Source of the DNA: an uncultured Peptostreptococcaceae bacterium
GTDB lineage: Bacteria > Bacillota > Clostridia > Peptostreptococcales > Anaerovoracaceae
Assembly: GCA_949740445.1 (NCBI GenBank)
Contig: CATJIF010000074.1
Span: 1-64,000, forward strand
DNA: 64,000 nt
Direction of reading: 5' to 3'
Positions 33,014 through 42,146 of this stretch are shown here, in pieces (position 1 is the first letter of the stretch; every line of letters begins with the position of its first letter). The notes under the pieces are model-generated. The model had not been told where the DNA came from. It saw nothing but the letters and a program-made list of their open reading frames with translations, and searched no databases. A program made the position numbers and the translations under genes.

Positions 33014-34621
33014 CTACCGTCCGGCCAGCGCCTTTTCTCTCTGCTGGGCGATGTATTCGTCGTAAGTGCAAAGCCGGTCAATCATGGCGCCATCCACAAA
33101 TTCCACGATGCGGTTTGCTACCGTCTGAATAAATTCGTGGTCGTGAGAGGCAAACAGCAGGTTTCCCTTAAAGTCGATGAGGCCGTTGTTGACCGCCGTA
33201 ATGGATTCTAGGTCCAGGTGGTTGGTGGGCTGGTCTAAAATCAGCACATTCGAGCCGTACAGCATCATGCGCGACAGCATGCAGCGCACCTTTTCGCCGC
33301 CGGACAGTACCTTGACCGGCTTGAACACGTCGTCGCCGGAAAAGAGCATGCGTCCCAGAAATCCGCGCATAAAGGTCTCTGTCGTCTCTTCGGTAAACTG
33401 CGACAGCCACTGCACCAGATTCAGGTCGCAGTCGTTGAAAAATGCGGAATTATCCATGGGGAAATACGAGGTGGTAATGGTCGTTCCCCACTTGAAGCTG
33501 CCTTCGTCCGGCTCGATTTCCTCCATGAGGATTTTAAACAGCGTTGTGTTTGCGATTTCGTTTTCACCGACAAAGGCAATTTTATCGCCCTTATTTACCC
33601 GAAACGATACGTTATCCAGTACCTTTACGCCGTCCACGGTCTTGGAAAGACCCTCCACCGTGAGGATTTCCTTGCCTGGCTCCCTGTCCATAGTAAAGCC
33701 CACAAAGGGATAGCGCCGGGAGGATGCAGGCATTTCCTCTACCGTCAGCTTATCCAGCAGCTTGCGCCGCGAGGTCGCCTGCTTGGATTTGGATTTATTG
33801 GCGGAGAACCGCTGAATAAAGCTCTGCAGCTCTTTGATCTTCTCTTCGTTTTTCTTGTTCTGGTCGCGGATCATACGCTGGATCATCTGGCTGGATTCAT
33901 ACCAGAATTCGTAGTTTCCGACGTACATTTTAATTTTGCCGTAGTCCACATCCACGATGTTGGTGCACACGGTATTGAGGAAGTGGCGGTCGTGAGATAC
34001 TACGATGACCGTGCCCTCGTATTCCATGAGAAAATCCTCCAGCCAGTCGATGGCCTGGATGTCCAGACCGTTGGTCGGCTCGTCCAGAAGGATGATGTCG
34101 GGTTTTCCGAACAGCGCCTGAGCCAGCAGTACCTTTACCTTTTCCTTTTCCATCAGGGTATCCATGCCGCTGTAGAGGATGTCGTTGGACAGGCCCAGCC
34201 CCTGGATTAAACGGCTGACATCGGATTCTGCCTCCCATCCGTTCATCTCGGCAAATTCGCCCTCCAGCTCCGAGGCGCGGATGCCGTCCTCGTCGTTAAA
34301 GTCCTCCTTGGCGTACAGCGCATCTTTTTCCTTCATAATGTCGTACAGCCTCTGGTTGCCCATGATGACGGTATCCAGCACCGTATATTCCTCGAAGGCG
34401 AAGTGATCCTGCTTTAAAACCGACATGCGCACCTGGGGCGGAATGGACACCGTGCCTGTGGAGGGTTCCAGATCGCCGGACAATATCCGCAGGAACGTGG
34501 ACTTGCCCGCACCGTTGGCTCCGATGATGCCGTAGCAGTTGCCCGGCGTAAATTTTAAATCTACATCTTTAAATAAAGCCTGCCCGCTGAAGTTCAAACT
34601 TACATTTGTTACTGTAATCAA
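33014..34621 (-). CDS. ABC-F family ATPase (ribosome-associated type)
   Basis: A 535-residue soluble protein with two ABC domains and no membrane part; ABC-F proteins act on the ribosomal E site (translation regulation or antibiotic protection). Domain 1 has Walker A GANGAGKST and domain 2 GENEIANTT, a degenerate Walker A (GxxxxxNTT) where Lys is replaced, as also seen in the YbiT/YkpA-like group. Signatures: the MEKEKVKVLLAQALFG region in domain 1 and LSGGEKVRCMLSRMML in domain 2; Walker B ILLDEPTNGLD and LILDQPTNHLD. The linker at ~240-290 is Lys/Gln-rich (P-site tRNA-interaction motif region). The start is TTG 34621, eight bases after GGGAGG; the longer open frame upstream has no supported start. 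Confidence 0.9.
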   Translation of the reverse strand: MITVTNVSLNFSGQALFKDVDLKFTPGNCYGIIGANGAGKSTFLRILSGDLEPSTGTVSIPPQVRMSVLKQDHFAFEEYTVLDTVIMGNQRLYDIMKEKDALYAKEDFNDEDGIRASELEGEFAEMNGWEAESDVSRLIQGLGLSNDILYSGMDTLMEKEKVKVLLAQALFGKPDIILLDEPTNGLDIQAIDWLEDFLMEYEGTVIVVSHDRHFLNTVCTNIVDVDYGKIKMYVGNYEFWYESSQMIQRMIRDQNKKNEEKIKELQSFIQRFSANKSKSKQATSRRKLLDKLTVEEMPASSRRYPFVGFTMDREPGKEILTVEGLSKTVDGVKVLDNVSFRVNKGDKIAFVGENEIANTTLFKILMEEIEPDEGSFKWGTTITTSYFPMDNSAFFNDCDLNLVQWLSQFTEETTETFMRGFLGRMLFSGDDVFKPVKVLSGGEKVRCMLSRMMLYGSNVLILDQPTNHLDLESITAVNNGLIDFKGNLLFASHDHEFIQTVANRIVEFVDGAMIDRLCTYDEYIAQQREKALAGR

Positions 34622-34916
34622 GTGCTCTTCCTCCCATATCTCTTGTTCTCTTCTATCCGCAAATATAACCCCGTAAGGCCGGCATACGCGCCTGCACCTA
34701 CGTGGAAGCGAAAATGCCGCGGCCAAGCCGGAGACGCCATGCGCCAAAACGTCTGCACAGCCCCCGAGGCAGGCAACCACAGCGTACATGCGGTATTCAC
34801 CGCGTGCAAAAGCCGACCAGCGCCTACGCTTTATCGTAAAGAGCGTGCAGAAGGGTCTCTGCACGCATGTATTATACATATTAACATAAATAAAAGGGCT
34901 TCGCAAGGTTTTTTAA
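34622..34916. other. Intergenic region between ABC-F gene and lysR
   Basis: No gene is supported. GCGTGCAGA (34843-34851) pairs perfectly with TCTGCACGC (34858-34866) but lacks a U-tract, so it may be an RNA hairpin or protein-binding site rather than a terminator. Base composition drops sharply at about 34867, which marks the border of the AT-rich lysR-acd island. Confidence 0.5.
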
Positions 34917-35813
34917 TCAATCTTTCTCCGTTTTTAATATTGACTGTAATAAATTTAATGCTAAAGTCATTTGTGGACTGAGCCACTTATTTTTATGATA
35001 AACATAAATTGAATTATATATTTTTTCATCAAGTTCTGTTTTTACTGGTACTAATGCTCCATTTTTTAGTTCTTTTTCGATAGCATATGTTGGGACAATA
35101 GCAACGCCCAAATTATTCATAACACAACGTTTTACGGCTTCAATACTCTGTACTTTCATATATGGATTAAGAACAATGTCTTTTTGAACAAGATATTTAT
35201 TCAACTCTAATTGATAATATCCTTGTGGTTCATTACAAATTAGGCTGACAGGCTTCCTTTGATGTGGCGTTATAAAATCGAGCAAACTACTATCAGCAAA
35301 AGGAGAAGCGACAAGAAGAGCTTTATAAGTACCGAGCTCCTTATGAATAACAGTATCAGGATAATGGTCTTTTTCGCAATTTATACCTATATCAGCAGTG
35401 CCCTCCACAATAGATTGATTGATTTCTTCGGACTGTATCGAATTTACAATAAGTTGAATATTAGGCGCTTCATGTAAATATGCCTGTAAAAAAGGTTGCA
35501 TAGTATAAATTAAAATGGAATCTGGAATTGCTAGCTTTAACGTTCCTGTTATTTCAGACAAACTCTTTCCATAATTACTAATCTGCTCTTCTCCTTGTAA
35601 AATTGCTTTTATGCTGGGAAGAATATCCTTTCCTGCTTGTGTCAATTTCATTTGACGTCCGATTTTTTCAAACAGCTTAATAGAAAGTTCTTCCTCTAAT
35701 TGTTTTATTTGAGTAGTGACTGTTGATTGTGTGTAGTTTAATTTTGTTGCAGCTTTTTGAAAACTACCTGTTTCTAAAATAGTAATAAGAGTTGTTAAAT
35801 ATTTCGTATTCAT
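34917..35813 (-). CDS. LysR family transcriptional regulator
   Basis: A 298-residue regulator: N-terminal winged helix at residues 1-60 (MNTKYLTTLITILETGSFQKAATKLNYTQ start, STVTTQIKQLEEEL recognition helix) and a two-lobe effector-binding domain from ~90. GAGG precedes ATG 35813. It is divergent from the acyl-CoA dehydrogenase gene 129 bases away and very likely controls it, the classic LysR arrangement. Codon use is strongly AT-rich, matching the dehydrogenase and unlike the flanking GC-rich genes, so both probably arrived together. Confidence 0.92.
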   Translation of the reverse strand: MNTKYLTTLITILETGSFQKAATKLNYTQSTVTTQIKQLEEELSIKLFEKIGRQMKLTQAGKDILPSIKAILQGEEQISNYGKSLSEITGTLKLAIPDSILIYTMQPFLQAYLHEAPNIQLIVNSIQSEEINQSIVEGTADIGINCEKDHYPDTVIHKELGTYKALLVASPFADSSLLDFITPHQRKPVSLICNEPQGYYQLELNKYLVQKDIVLNPYMKVQSIEAVKRCVMNNLGVAIVPTYAIEKELKNGALVPVKTELDEKIYNSIYVYHKNKWLSPQMTLALNLLQSILKTEKD

Positions 35814-35841
35814 AACATCCTCACTACAGTTCAAAAAAATT

Positions 35842-35854
35842 GAATTTTAAATTC
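35842..35854. promoter_or_regulatory. Candidate LysR operator between lysR and acd
   Basis: GAATTT-T-AAATTC is a perfect palindrome in the divergent promoter region, just upstream of lysR. The -10-like TATAAT for the dehydrogenase gene is at 35894-35899; its -35 is poor, as expected for an activator-dependent promoter. Confidence 0.45.
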
Positions 35855-35941
35855 GTTTTTTTTGTTTTTTTAATGTTTTCTCTTTTGCTATTATATAATT
35901 GCAAAGAAAACGTTGCAAGTTAAAATGGGGAGGAAACTATT

Positions 35942-37084
35942 ATGAATTTTCACTTTACAGAAGAAGAACAGAGACTACTAAATCAAATGCATGAATTTGC
36001 AGTTAATGAGGTAGCACCATTGGCTGCTGAACTTGATGAACAGGAACGTTTTCCGGAAGAGGCCAGAAAACGACTAAGTGAAATGAGAATGATGGGAGTT
36101 TGTTATCCGAAAGAATATGGCGGTGGTGGTCATTCTTACTTAACATATATAGCCATGGTGGAAGAACTTTCCAAACACTGTGCTACAACTTCCATTATGT
36201 TTGCAGCACATCATTCTTTAGGCGCATTTGCGCTTTCTGTACTTGGGACACCTGAGCAGAAAGAAAAATTCCTTGTACCTCTTATGAAGGGCGAAAAATT
36301 AGGAGCTTTCGGTGCAACTGAACCCGATGCAGGAACTGACTTGGGAAGCCAACGTACAAGAGCTGATGATATGGGGGATTATTGGCTTCTAAATGGCTCA
36401 AAGGTCTTTATTACAAATGGATATTATGCAGATATTTATTTCATCAGTGCTGTTACAGATAGAACACAAGGAAGCAAGGGAATTTCAGCTTTTATTGTAG
36501 AAAAGGGAACTCCTGGATTTTCCTTCGGAAAAAAAGAAAATAAAATGGGTATTCGTGGCTCCGCAACTTATGAGTTAATATTTGAAGATTGTAAAATCCC
36601 AAAAGAAAATCTGCTTGGTGAATTAGGAAAAGGCTTTAAGACAGCTTTAACAACATTAGACGGCGGTAGAATTAGCGTTGCTGCACAGGCCTTAGGCATT
36701 GCACAGGGCGCAGTTGACTGCTGTAAGAAATATATAACCGAACATACATCAAACGGAAAACGACTCTCTCAACATCAATACACACAATTTCAATTAGCCG
36801 ATATGCAGACAAAAGTTGATGCAGCACGACTACTCGTGTATCGTGCTGCTCAGGCAAAACAGGATAATGAGCCTTATGCACAATACGCTTCAATGGCTAA
36901 ACTATTTGCTTCGGAAACGGCTATGGAGGTTACTCGCCATTGCATAGACTTAGTTGGCTATGATGGCATATCGAGAAAATATCCTTTTGAACGCTTCATG
37001 CGTGATGCAAAAATTACAGAAATCTATGAGGGAACAAGCGAAGTACAACGTATGGTTATTTCTTCGTGGCTGAACGTTAAATGA
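35942..37084 (+). CDS. Acyl-CoA dehydrogenase
   Basis: A flavoenzyme that introduces a 2,3-double bond in a short-chain acyl-CoA and passes electrons to ETF. It is 380 residues. Family signatures: GAFGATEPDAGTDLGSQRTRA (first ACAD signature region), KVFITNGYYADI, and the C-terminal RHCIDLVGYDGISRKYPFERFMRDAKITEIYEGTSEVQRMV with the catalytic Glu in YEGT. The sequence resembles butyryl-CoA dehydrogenases, but no etfAB, crotonase or thiolase genes are nearby, so the substrate is not certain. GGGGAGG lies before the ATG. Part of an AT-rich pair with divergent lysR. Confidence 0.93.
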   Translation: MNFHFTEEEQRLLNQMHEFAVNEVAPLAAELDEQERFPEEARKRLSEMRMMGVCYPKEYGGGGHSYLTYIAMVEELSKHCATTSIMFAAHHSLGAFALSVLGTPEQKEKFLVPLMKGEKLGAFGATEPDAGTDLGSQRTRADDMGDYWLLNGSKVFITNGYYADIYFISAVTDRTQGSKGISAFIVEKGTPGFSFGKKENKMGIRGSATYELIFEDCKIPKENLLGELGKGFKTALTTLDGGRISVAAQALGIAQGAVDCCKKYITEHTSNGKRLSQHQYTQFQLADMQTKVDAARLLVYRAAQAKQDNEPYAQYASMAKLFASETAMEVTRHCIDLVGYDGISRKYPFERFMRDAKITEIYEGTSEVQRMVISSWLNVK

Positions 37085-37117
37085 TAGATCGTATGCAAGA
37101 AATATGATCGCCAGCAA

Positions 37118-38506
37118 TCAGCGCAGAAACAGCCGCACCAGCCGTTCCTTCCGCCGCGTATAGGGCGGATAGCGCAGCGGAAGCCCGATTCCCACCGGCG
37201 TTTCCACGATGGATTTTATGTGCGAAAAGGTTTCGAAGCCCTGCCTGCCGTGATAGCTGCCCATGCCGCTTTCGCCGATGCCGCCAAACCGCAGATGCGG
37301 GCTCGCCAGATGCACGAGAGTATCGTTGAGGCAGCCGCCGCCAAAGGGCACTTTCTCTAAAAAGCGCCTCTTCATTTCTCCGTTGCGGCTGAACAGATAC
37401 AGCGCCAGCGGATTGGGATGGGCTGCGATGATCGCCTCGGCTTCTTCTGCCGTCCGGTAGCTTATCACCGGCAGGACCGGCCCAAAGATTTCCTCCTGCA
37501 TTGCGGCATCGGACAGCGTTATGCCGCGCATCAGCGCAGGCTCCATGCGCAACCCTTCCACACGCCCGCCAAAGACCAGTTTCTCCGAGTCGAGCAGCGC
37601 CTGCAACCGGTACAAATGGCGTTCGTTGACAATGGTCGGATAGTGAGGATTGTGCAGCGGGTCGCTTCCGTACTGGCTTTTTACCGCCGCAGAAAGCAGC
37701 TGTATCAGCGGTTCGCAGATGCTTTCCTGCGCCAGCACGTAATCCGGTGCCACGCAGGTCTGGCCGGCGTTGATGAACTTCCCGAAGGCGATGCGCACAG
37801 CCGCGCGCTTTAAATCAGCCGTCTCGTCTACGATGCATGGGCTCTTTCCGCCCAGTTCCAGGCTGACCGGCGTCAGCGTTTTAGCCGCCTGCTCCATCAC
37901 AAAGCGCCCTGCGGCCTTTCCTCCTGTAAAGAAGATATAATCGAATTTCTGTGAAAGCAGCGCCTGGTTTTCCTCCCGGCCTCCGGCTATCACGGCGACG
38001 TATTCTCTCGGAAACACCGAGCTCAGCAGTTTTTCCACAACCCGTGCCGCAGCCGGCGCGTCGGCGCTGACCTTTACAACTGCCGTATTTCCAGCGGCCA
38101 GAGCGTCGATCAACGGCTCGATGGAAAGCAAAAACGGATAGTTCCACGGGCTCATAATCAGCACCACTCCGTAGGGCACGGGCAGCTCGTAACTCCTCGC
38201 CGGCATGTGCGCGACAGGCGTGGGTTTTCTGCGCCTGGCCGCAAGCCCGGGCAGGTTGCGCCAGAAATAGCGAAGCTCGCTGAGAGAAAGCCCGATTTCC
38301 GTCATGTAGCTTTCCGCCCGGCTCTTTCCCAGATCCTCTTGCAGCGCTGCGGCAATCTCCGGCTCCATGCGGCGGATGACCTCAGAAAGCCGCCGCAGGT
38401 ATTCCCTGCGCCCAGCTACCGGAAGCGTGGCTCCTGTGCGGAAAAACCGGCGCTGCTCTTCGACGATGGCTGCTATGGTATGGCCCTGCTTCGCTTGTTC
38501 CTGCAT
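37118..38506 (-). CDS. Aldehyde dehydrogenase (NAD(P)-dependent, ALDH3-like)
   Basis: A 462-residue enzyme oxidising an aldehyde to the acid. Catalytic Cys251 sits in FINAGQTCVAPDYVL and the general base Glu217 in SLELGGKSPCIV; the cofactor-binding FFTGGKAAGR and the NYPFLLSIEPLIDALAAGN block are normal. The length and the C-terminal PPYTRRKERLVRLFLR (a membrane-proximal basic tail) resemble the class 3 family that acts on fatty or aromatic aldehydes. AAAGGAG precedes ATG 38506. It converges with the acyl-CoA dehydrogenase gene but is GC-rich and not part of that island. Confidence 0.93.
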   Translation of the reverse strand: MQEQAKQGHTIAAIVEEQRRFFRTGATLPVAGRREYLRRLSEVIRRMEPEIAAALQEDLGKSRAESYMTEIGLSLSELRYFWRNLPGLAARRRKPTPVAHMPARSYELPVPYGVVLIMSPWNYPFLLSIEPLIDALAAGNTAVVKVSADAPAAARVVEKLLSSVFPREYVAVIAGGREENQALLSQKFDYIFFTGGKAAGRFVMEQAAKTLTPVSLELGGKSPCIVDETADLKRAAVRIAFGKFINAGQTCVAPDYVLAQESICEPLIQLLSAAVKSQYGSDPLHNPHYPTIVNERHLYRLQALLDSEKLVFGGRVEGLRMEPALMRGITLSDAAMQEEIFGPVLPVISYRTAEEAEAIIAAHPNPLALYLFSRNGEMKRRFLEKVPFGGGCLNDTLVHLASPHLRFGGIGESGMGSYHGRQGFETFSHIKSIVETPVGIGLPLRYPPYTRRKERLVRLFLR

Positions 38507-38564
38507 ATTCTGCTCCTTTTTACTTTCTTTGCTTTCGAATGCTTACAATGAAGCACCCCTTCCA

Positions 38565-40136
38565 TCACAGTTTCCCCTCCTGCCCCTTCAGATACTTCTG
38601 CACCAGCTCCACATCCGAGGGCGTATCCACATAGCGGCTTCCCCGCTTCTGCCTAGTTTCGCGGCCCTTTCCCGTCAGCAGGATTACCGTGGCTGGCTTC
38701 GCTTCTTCGATGGCGGTTTTTATGGCCTCTTCCCTGTCGGCGATGATTTCAAAGGCGCACCCCTGCGCCTTTACGCCTGCCGCAATTTCCGCGTTGATTT
38801 CCGCAAGGGGTTCTTCCCCGGCGTCCTCCTCGGTGATATAAATTTTCGCCGCATACTTTCCGGCGACCTCCGGAAGCTCGCGCCGCCGCGCCTTCGCCTT
38901 TCCGCCAGGGCATCCGAAGATGCCGACGATGGTCTTTCCGCTGTACTCTTCGATTGCCGAGGTGTAGAGCCGCTCGAAGCTCAGTCGGTTGTGCGCGTAA
39001 TCCACAATTACCGTAACGTCGCGCCTGCGGTCGCAGAACACTTCCATGCGCCCGCTGACCCGCGCCGTCCGCAGCGCCTGCGCTATTGTCTCTACCTCGA
39101 TGCCTATGTCGGATGCGACAGCGATGGCCGCCAGGGCGTTTTCCACGTTAAAAAGCCCCGGGATTTCCATGGCAAATTCTCTCTCCCAGCCCGGCGTGCG
39201 CACGACAAAGCGGGTAAGCCCATCCTGTCTGCGGATGTGATGCGCATATACCTCCGCCTCCGGCTGCGTGCCGATGGTAATCACGCGCTCGCACCGTTCC
39301 GTACAGCACAGGATTTCGTCGATGTGATTGGAGTTCAGGTTTACTACCGCTGTCCGGCACTGGCTGAAGAGCTGCAGTTTGGATTCGAAATAATCGTCAA
39401 AGTCCCGGTGTTCTCTATCGCTGATGTGATCCTCGCCGATGTTGAGAAAGCATCCGTAGCCGAACTCTATCCCCTGCACTCTGTGATATTTCAGCGCCTG
39501 GCTGGAAACTTCCATCGTCAGGTAGCCGATGCCGCAGTCCACTGCATGGCGGAAGTGCCGCAGAAGCGGCATGGCCTCCGGCGTGGTCAGATGGGATTCG
39601 AAGCACTCCCTGCCGTCGTAGGTTTCGATGCCGCTGACCACAGCCGACAGGGGACTGCCCTGCGCGGACAGCCACCGGTCCAGAATCTGCCGCAGAAAAT
39701 AGGTGGTCGTGGATTTCCCCTTTGTTCCGGTAATGCCGACCAGGCACAGCCTGCGCCAGGGCTCGTCGTAAAAGAGATTGCCGACAGCGGCCATGGCAAG
39801 CCGCACATCCCTTACGGTGATTGCGGCGATGGCTCCGGCCTCTGCGGCCGGTGTTTCACCGCTGCCCTTTTCCCTGTACGTCTGCGCCTGCGACAGGCAG
39901 TCCGGCTCGCCCACGCAGCAGATTGCCCCGCGTTCGATTGCTTCGTTTAAGTATTGCGGCCGGAAATGTGCGCCCTTGCACACAAACAGCGTTCCCGGCT
40001 GTACTTCTTTAGAATCGAAGGTCAGCCCCTCCACCCGCTGTCCCTTCTGCGCGTCCGTCAGATGCACGTCGGTCAGAAGCATCTGACGCTTCAGCAGATT
40101 GACATAGGTTTCTATCGTATATGGTTCTCGCTTCAT
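38565..40136 (-). CDS. MurE-like UDP-N-acetylmuramyl peptide ligase
   Basis: A 523-residue Mur ligase with the three usual domains: N-terminal UDP-binding (GLTFDSKEVQPGTLFVCKG, residues 37-55), central ATPase (GITGTKGKSTTTYF, P-loop at 135-142; TTPEAMPLLRH; TMEVSSQALKYHRV) and C-terminal (VIVDYAHNRLSFERL, GCPGGKAKARR, TGKGRETRQ). It would add an amino acid to UDP-MurNAc-dipeptide. The loop that reads DNPR in diaminopimelate-adding MurE is EEDAGEEP here, so it is probably not a standard meso-DAP enzyme. The ATP-grasp ligase gene lies upstream in the same direction after 158 bases. Confidence 0.88.
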   Translation of the reverse strand: MKREPYTIETYVNLLKRQMLLTDVHLTDAQKGQRVEGLTFDSKEVQPGTLFVCKGAHFRPQYLNEAIERGAICCVGEPDCLSQAQTYREKGSGETPAAEAGAIAAITVRDVRLAMAAVGNLFYDEPWRRLCLVGITGTKGKSTTTYFLRQILDRWLSAQGSPLSAVVSGIETYDGRECFESHLTTPEAMPLLRHFRHAVDCGIGYLTMEVSSQALKYHRVQGIEFGYGCFLNIGEDHISDREHRDFDDYFESKLQLFSQCRTAVVNLNSNHIDEILCCTERCERVITIGTQPEAEVYAHHIRRQDGLTRFVVRTPGWEREFAMEIPGLFNVENALAAIAVASDIGIEVETIAQALRTARVSGRMEVFCDRRRDVTVIVDYAHNRLSFERLYTSAIEEYSGKTIVGIFGCPGGKAKARRRELPEVAGKYAAKIYITEEDAGEEPLAEINAEIAAGVKAQGCAFEIIADREEAIKTAIEEAKPATVILLTGKGRETRQKRGSRYVDTPSDVELVQKYLKGQEGKL

Positions 40137-40294
40137 GTTTGTTTTCTCCTGACGCAGAGCCGCGTTTTCGCCGGCACGACTCCGCGCATCCGTGCGTTTC
40201 CCATGGCTGGCAGACTTGCCCTGTACCTGCCAGCGTTCACGCTTGCTATCGCCCTATGGCCTGCGGCCCGCCCGCGTTTCTGCTTTGCGCTCTT

Positions 40295-41500
40295 TTACTT
40301 TCCGAGATATTTTTTATATTTTGCATAATGGCCCAGCTGGTTTTTCAGCAGGCGGATTTTCTTGGACATGCTGCTGTCCGGCGCATAAAAGAGCGGGTTG
40401 ACTGCCTTGCCTTCGCCGATCAGCCTGCGCATGTCCGCTTTTGCCGCCTCGTCCTTTACATAGCGGAAGGCCACGCCCTTGGGAACCACCATCCACAGCG
40501 ATTCTTCCTCCACTGCCCGGAAAGAAAGCTCTTCCCCCTCGATATAATCCCGCACCAGATATTCGGCGATGTTGGCCCCAGCGCCGGTAACGTAAAAATT
40601 GCTGCGCCCCTGCCGGGTGTTGATTTCAAAGACGCGGTACGTATTGTCGCGCTGGTCGTATTTGATGTCGAAGTTGGAAAAGCCCACAAAGTGCAGTTCC
40701 TCCAGCAGCCGCTTCAGCGCCTCCTCCAGCTGCGGGTTGCGCTCCGTAAGGATGACGGCGTGATTGCCGATGCCGTGAGGCGTATGCTCTTCCAGCAACA
40801 CGTGCCCCAGGCACATCATCTTTACCTTGCCGTTGCGGTCGGAATAACTGGTAAGCACCCGCATGTACGAATCGTCGCCGGGAATAAAATTCTGAATGAT
40901 GACAGAATCCCGATAGCCGGAAGCATAGATGTCGGTAAGCACCTGCGCTACCTGTTTCTCCGTTTCGACCTTGTATACTTTTTTTTGCGAAGCGTAAGGA
41001 TGCCGCCAGTATTCAATGCCGTTTGAGGGCTTAACGATAAACGGCCCGCCAAAGGGCAGGCTCAGCGTCAGGGAATCCTCCGGATGATGCACGAACGTCT
41101 GCGGATAATCCACGCCCATTTTCTCGCACAGCTGATAGAATTTCTCTTTGTGAATCAGCTCGTTCATCAGCTCGCTTCCGATGTACGGAGCGATTACATT
41201 CTCCGGCAGCCTGTCTTTATTTTCGCTGCACAGCTGCACGTAGCTGTCGCCGCATCCGATGAGCAGCACCGTCGTTTGCGCGTGCGCTTCGGCAAATTCG
41301 GTTACAAGACGCAGGAAAGTTTCTTGCTCGTCGGCTTTTTCGTTGGCAGTATAGCGGATGATTTTGCTGTTGTGGCACGGACCTGTCGGATATTTCCCGT
41401 AGCCGTAGCTGACGATGCCGTACGCCTGATGGAAGGCCCTGGCCACGCTGTATACGTTGATATCCCCGGCAAACAGTAAGGGGATGAATTTCGTTTCCAT
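40295..41500 (-). CDS. ATP-grasp carboxylate-amine ligase (D-aspartate ligase-like)
   Basis: A 401-residue ATP-grasp enzyme joining a carboxylate to an amine. The N-terminal FIPLLFAGDINVYSVARAFHQ resembles D-aspartate ligases that attach D-Asp to the peptidoglycan precursor side chain in Gram-positives. ATP-binding features are GPFIVKPSNGIEYW and VIIQNFIPGDDSYMR, and the metal-binding VFEINTRQGRSNFYVTGAG. Start 41500 with AAAGGAG; an earlier ATG at 41530 is less well placed. Its partner appears to be the MurE-like gene just downstream, suggesting joint work on cell-wall precursors (inference). A substrate other than D-Asp is possible. Confidence 0.78.
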   Translation of the reverse strand: METKFIPLLFAGDINVYSVARAFHQAYGIVSYGYGKYPTGPCHNSKIIRYTANEKADEQETFLRLVTEFAEAHAQTTVLLIGCGDSYVQLCSENKDRLPENVIAPYIGSELMNELIHKEKFYQLCEKMGVDYPQTFVHHPEDSLTLSLPFGGPFIVKPSNGIEYWRHPYASQKKVYKVETEKQVAQVLTDIYASGYRDSVIIQNFIPGDDSYMRVLTSYSDRNGKVKMMCLGHVLLEEHTPHGIGNHAVILTERNPQLEEALKRLLEELHFVGFSNFDIKYDQRDNTYRVFEINTRQGRSNFYVTGAGANIAEYLVRDYIEGEELSFRAVEEESLWMVVPKGVAFRYVKDEAAKADMRRLIGEGKAVNPLFYAPDSSMSKKIRLLKNQLGHYAKYKKYLGK

Positions 41501-41582
41501 ACTGAACTCCTTTTTTATATAGTATAGCATATCTTATTTGCCGCAAGATATACTTTTACGCGGAAATGTTGAGCGCCCGCCA

Positions 41583-42146
41583 TCATTCCTCGATAAAATA
41601 CTTCGCCGGCACCTGCCCACACAGCCACACGCCGTTTTCTGCGCGGTAGAACCTGTAGCCGTCTCTTGCCATAGCTGCCGCATCAATCGTAATGACCGCC
41701 GGCATCCCGTGGCGCTTACCCACCTGCACGGCGGTTTCAAAATCGCTGGACAGGTGCACGTGCTGCCGCTTCATCTTTTGAATGCCCCCAGTTTGAATCG
41801 CAGAAAGAAAGCGCGCCGCCGTCCCGTGATAGAGCCGCGCAGGCGGTATTTCCTGCTTTAGCTCCACATCCACTGCCAGGGAATGCCCCTGATTGGCCCG
41901 TATTTTCGTATGGTCTTCGTTATACGCATAGCGCTGCTTGTTGTTTTGCGCCACAATGCGCGCAAGCGTTTCCCTGTCGATTTGCCGCCCCGTGCGCCGC
42001 ACGCCGGCAATCAGGGCTTCCACATCTGCCCATCCGTGTTCGTCCAGCGCAATCCCCGCTGCCTGGGGATTGTGCCGCAGCACCAGGCTGAGAAACCGCC
42101 CTAACTTGATATCTCCTTCGCTTTGCCGCGTGTGTTGTTTTTCCAT
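41583..42146 (-). CDS. kptA: RNA 2'-phosphotransferase (KptA/Tpt1 family)
   Basis: Transfers a 2'-phosphate from RNA to NAD+, giving ADP-ribose 1'',2''-cyclic phosphate. It is 187 residues. The family blocks are in order: LGRFLSLVLRHNP, GWADVEALI, RYAYNEDHTKIRANQGHS, LYHGTAARF, KMKRQHVHLSSD, and NGVWLCGQVPAKYFIEE, including the Arg-His-Arg-Arg-type catalytic set positions. The ATG at 42146 follows GGAGG by nine bases; ATG 42155 is also possible. Bacteria lack the yeast-type tRNA splicing that makes 2'-phosphates, so its natural substrate is unknown. Confidence 0.92.
   Translation of the reverse strand: MEKQHTRQSEGDIKLGRFLSLVLRHNPQAAGIALDEHGWADVEALIAGVRRTGRQIDRETLARIVAQNNKQRYAYNEDHTKIRANQGHSLAVDVELKQEIPPARLYHGTAARFLSAIQTGGIQKMKRQHVHLSSDFETAVQVGKRHGMPAVITIDAAAMARDGYRFYRAENGVWLCGQVPAKYFIEE

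Noticed and set aside
34622-34906. N-terminal extension of the ABC-F frame
   Set aside because: The TTG at 34621 has GGGAGG at ideal distance and begins exactly where ABC-F homology starts.
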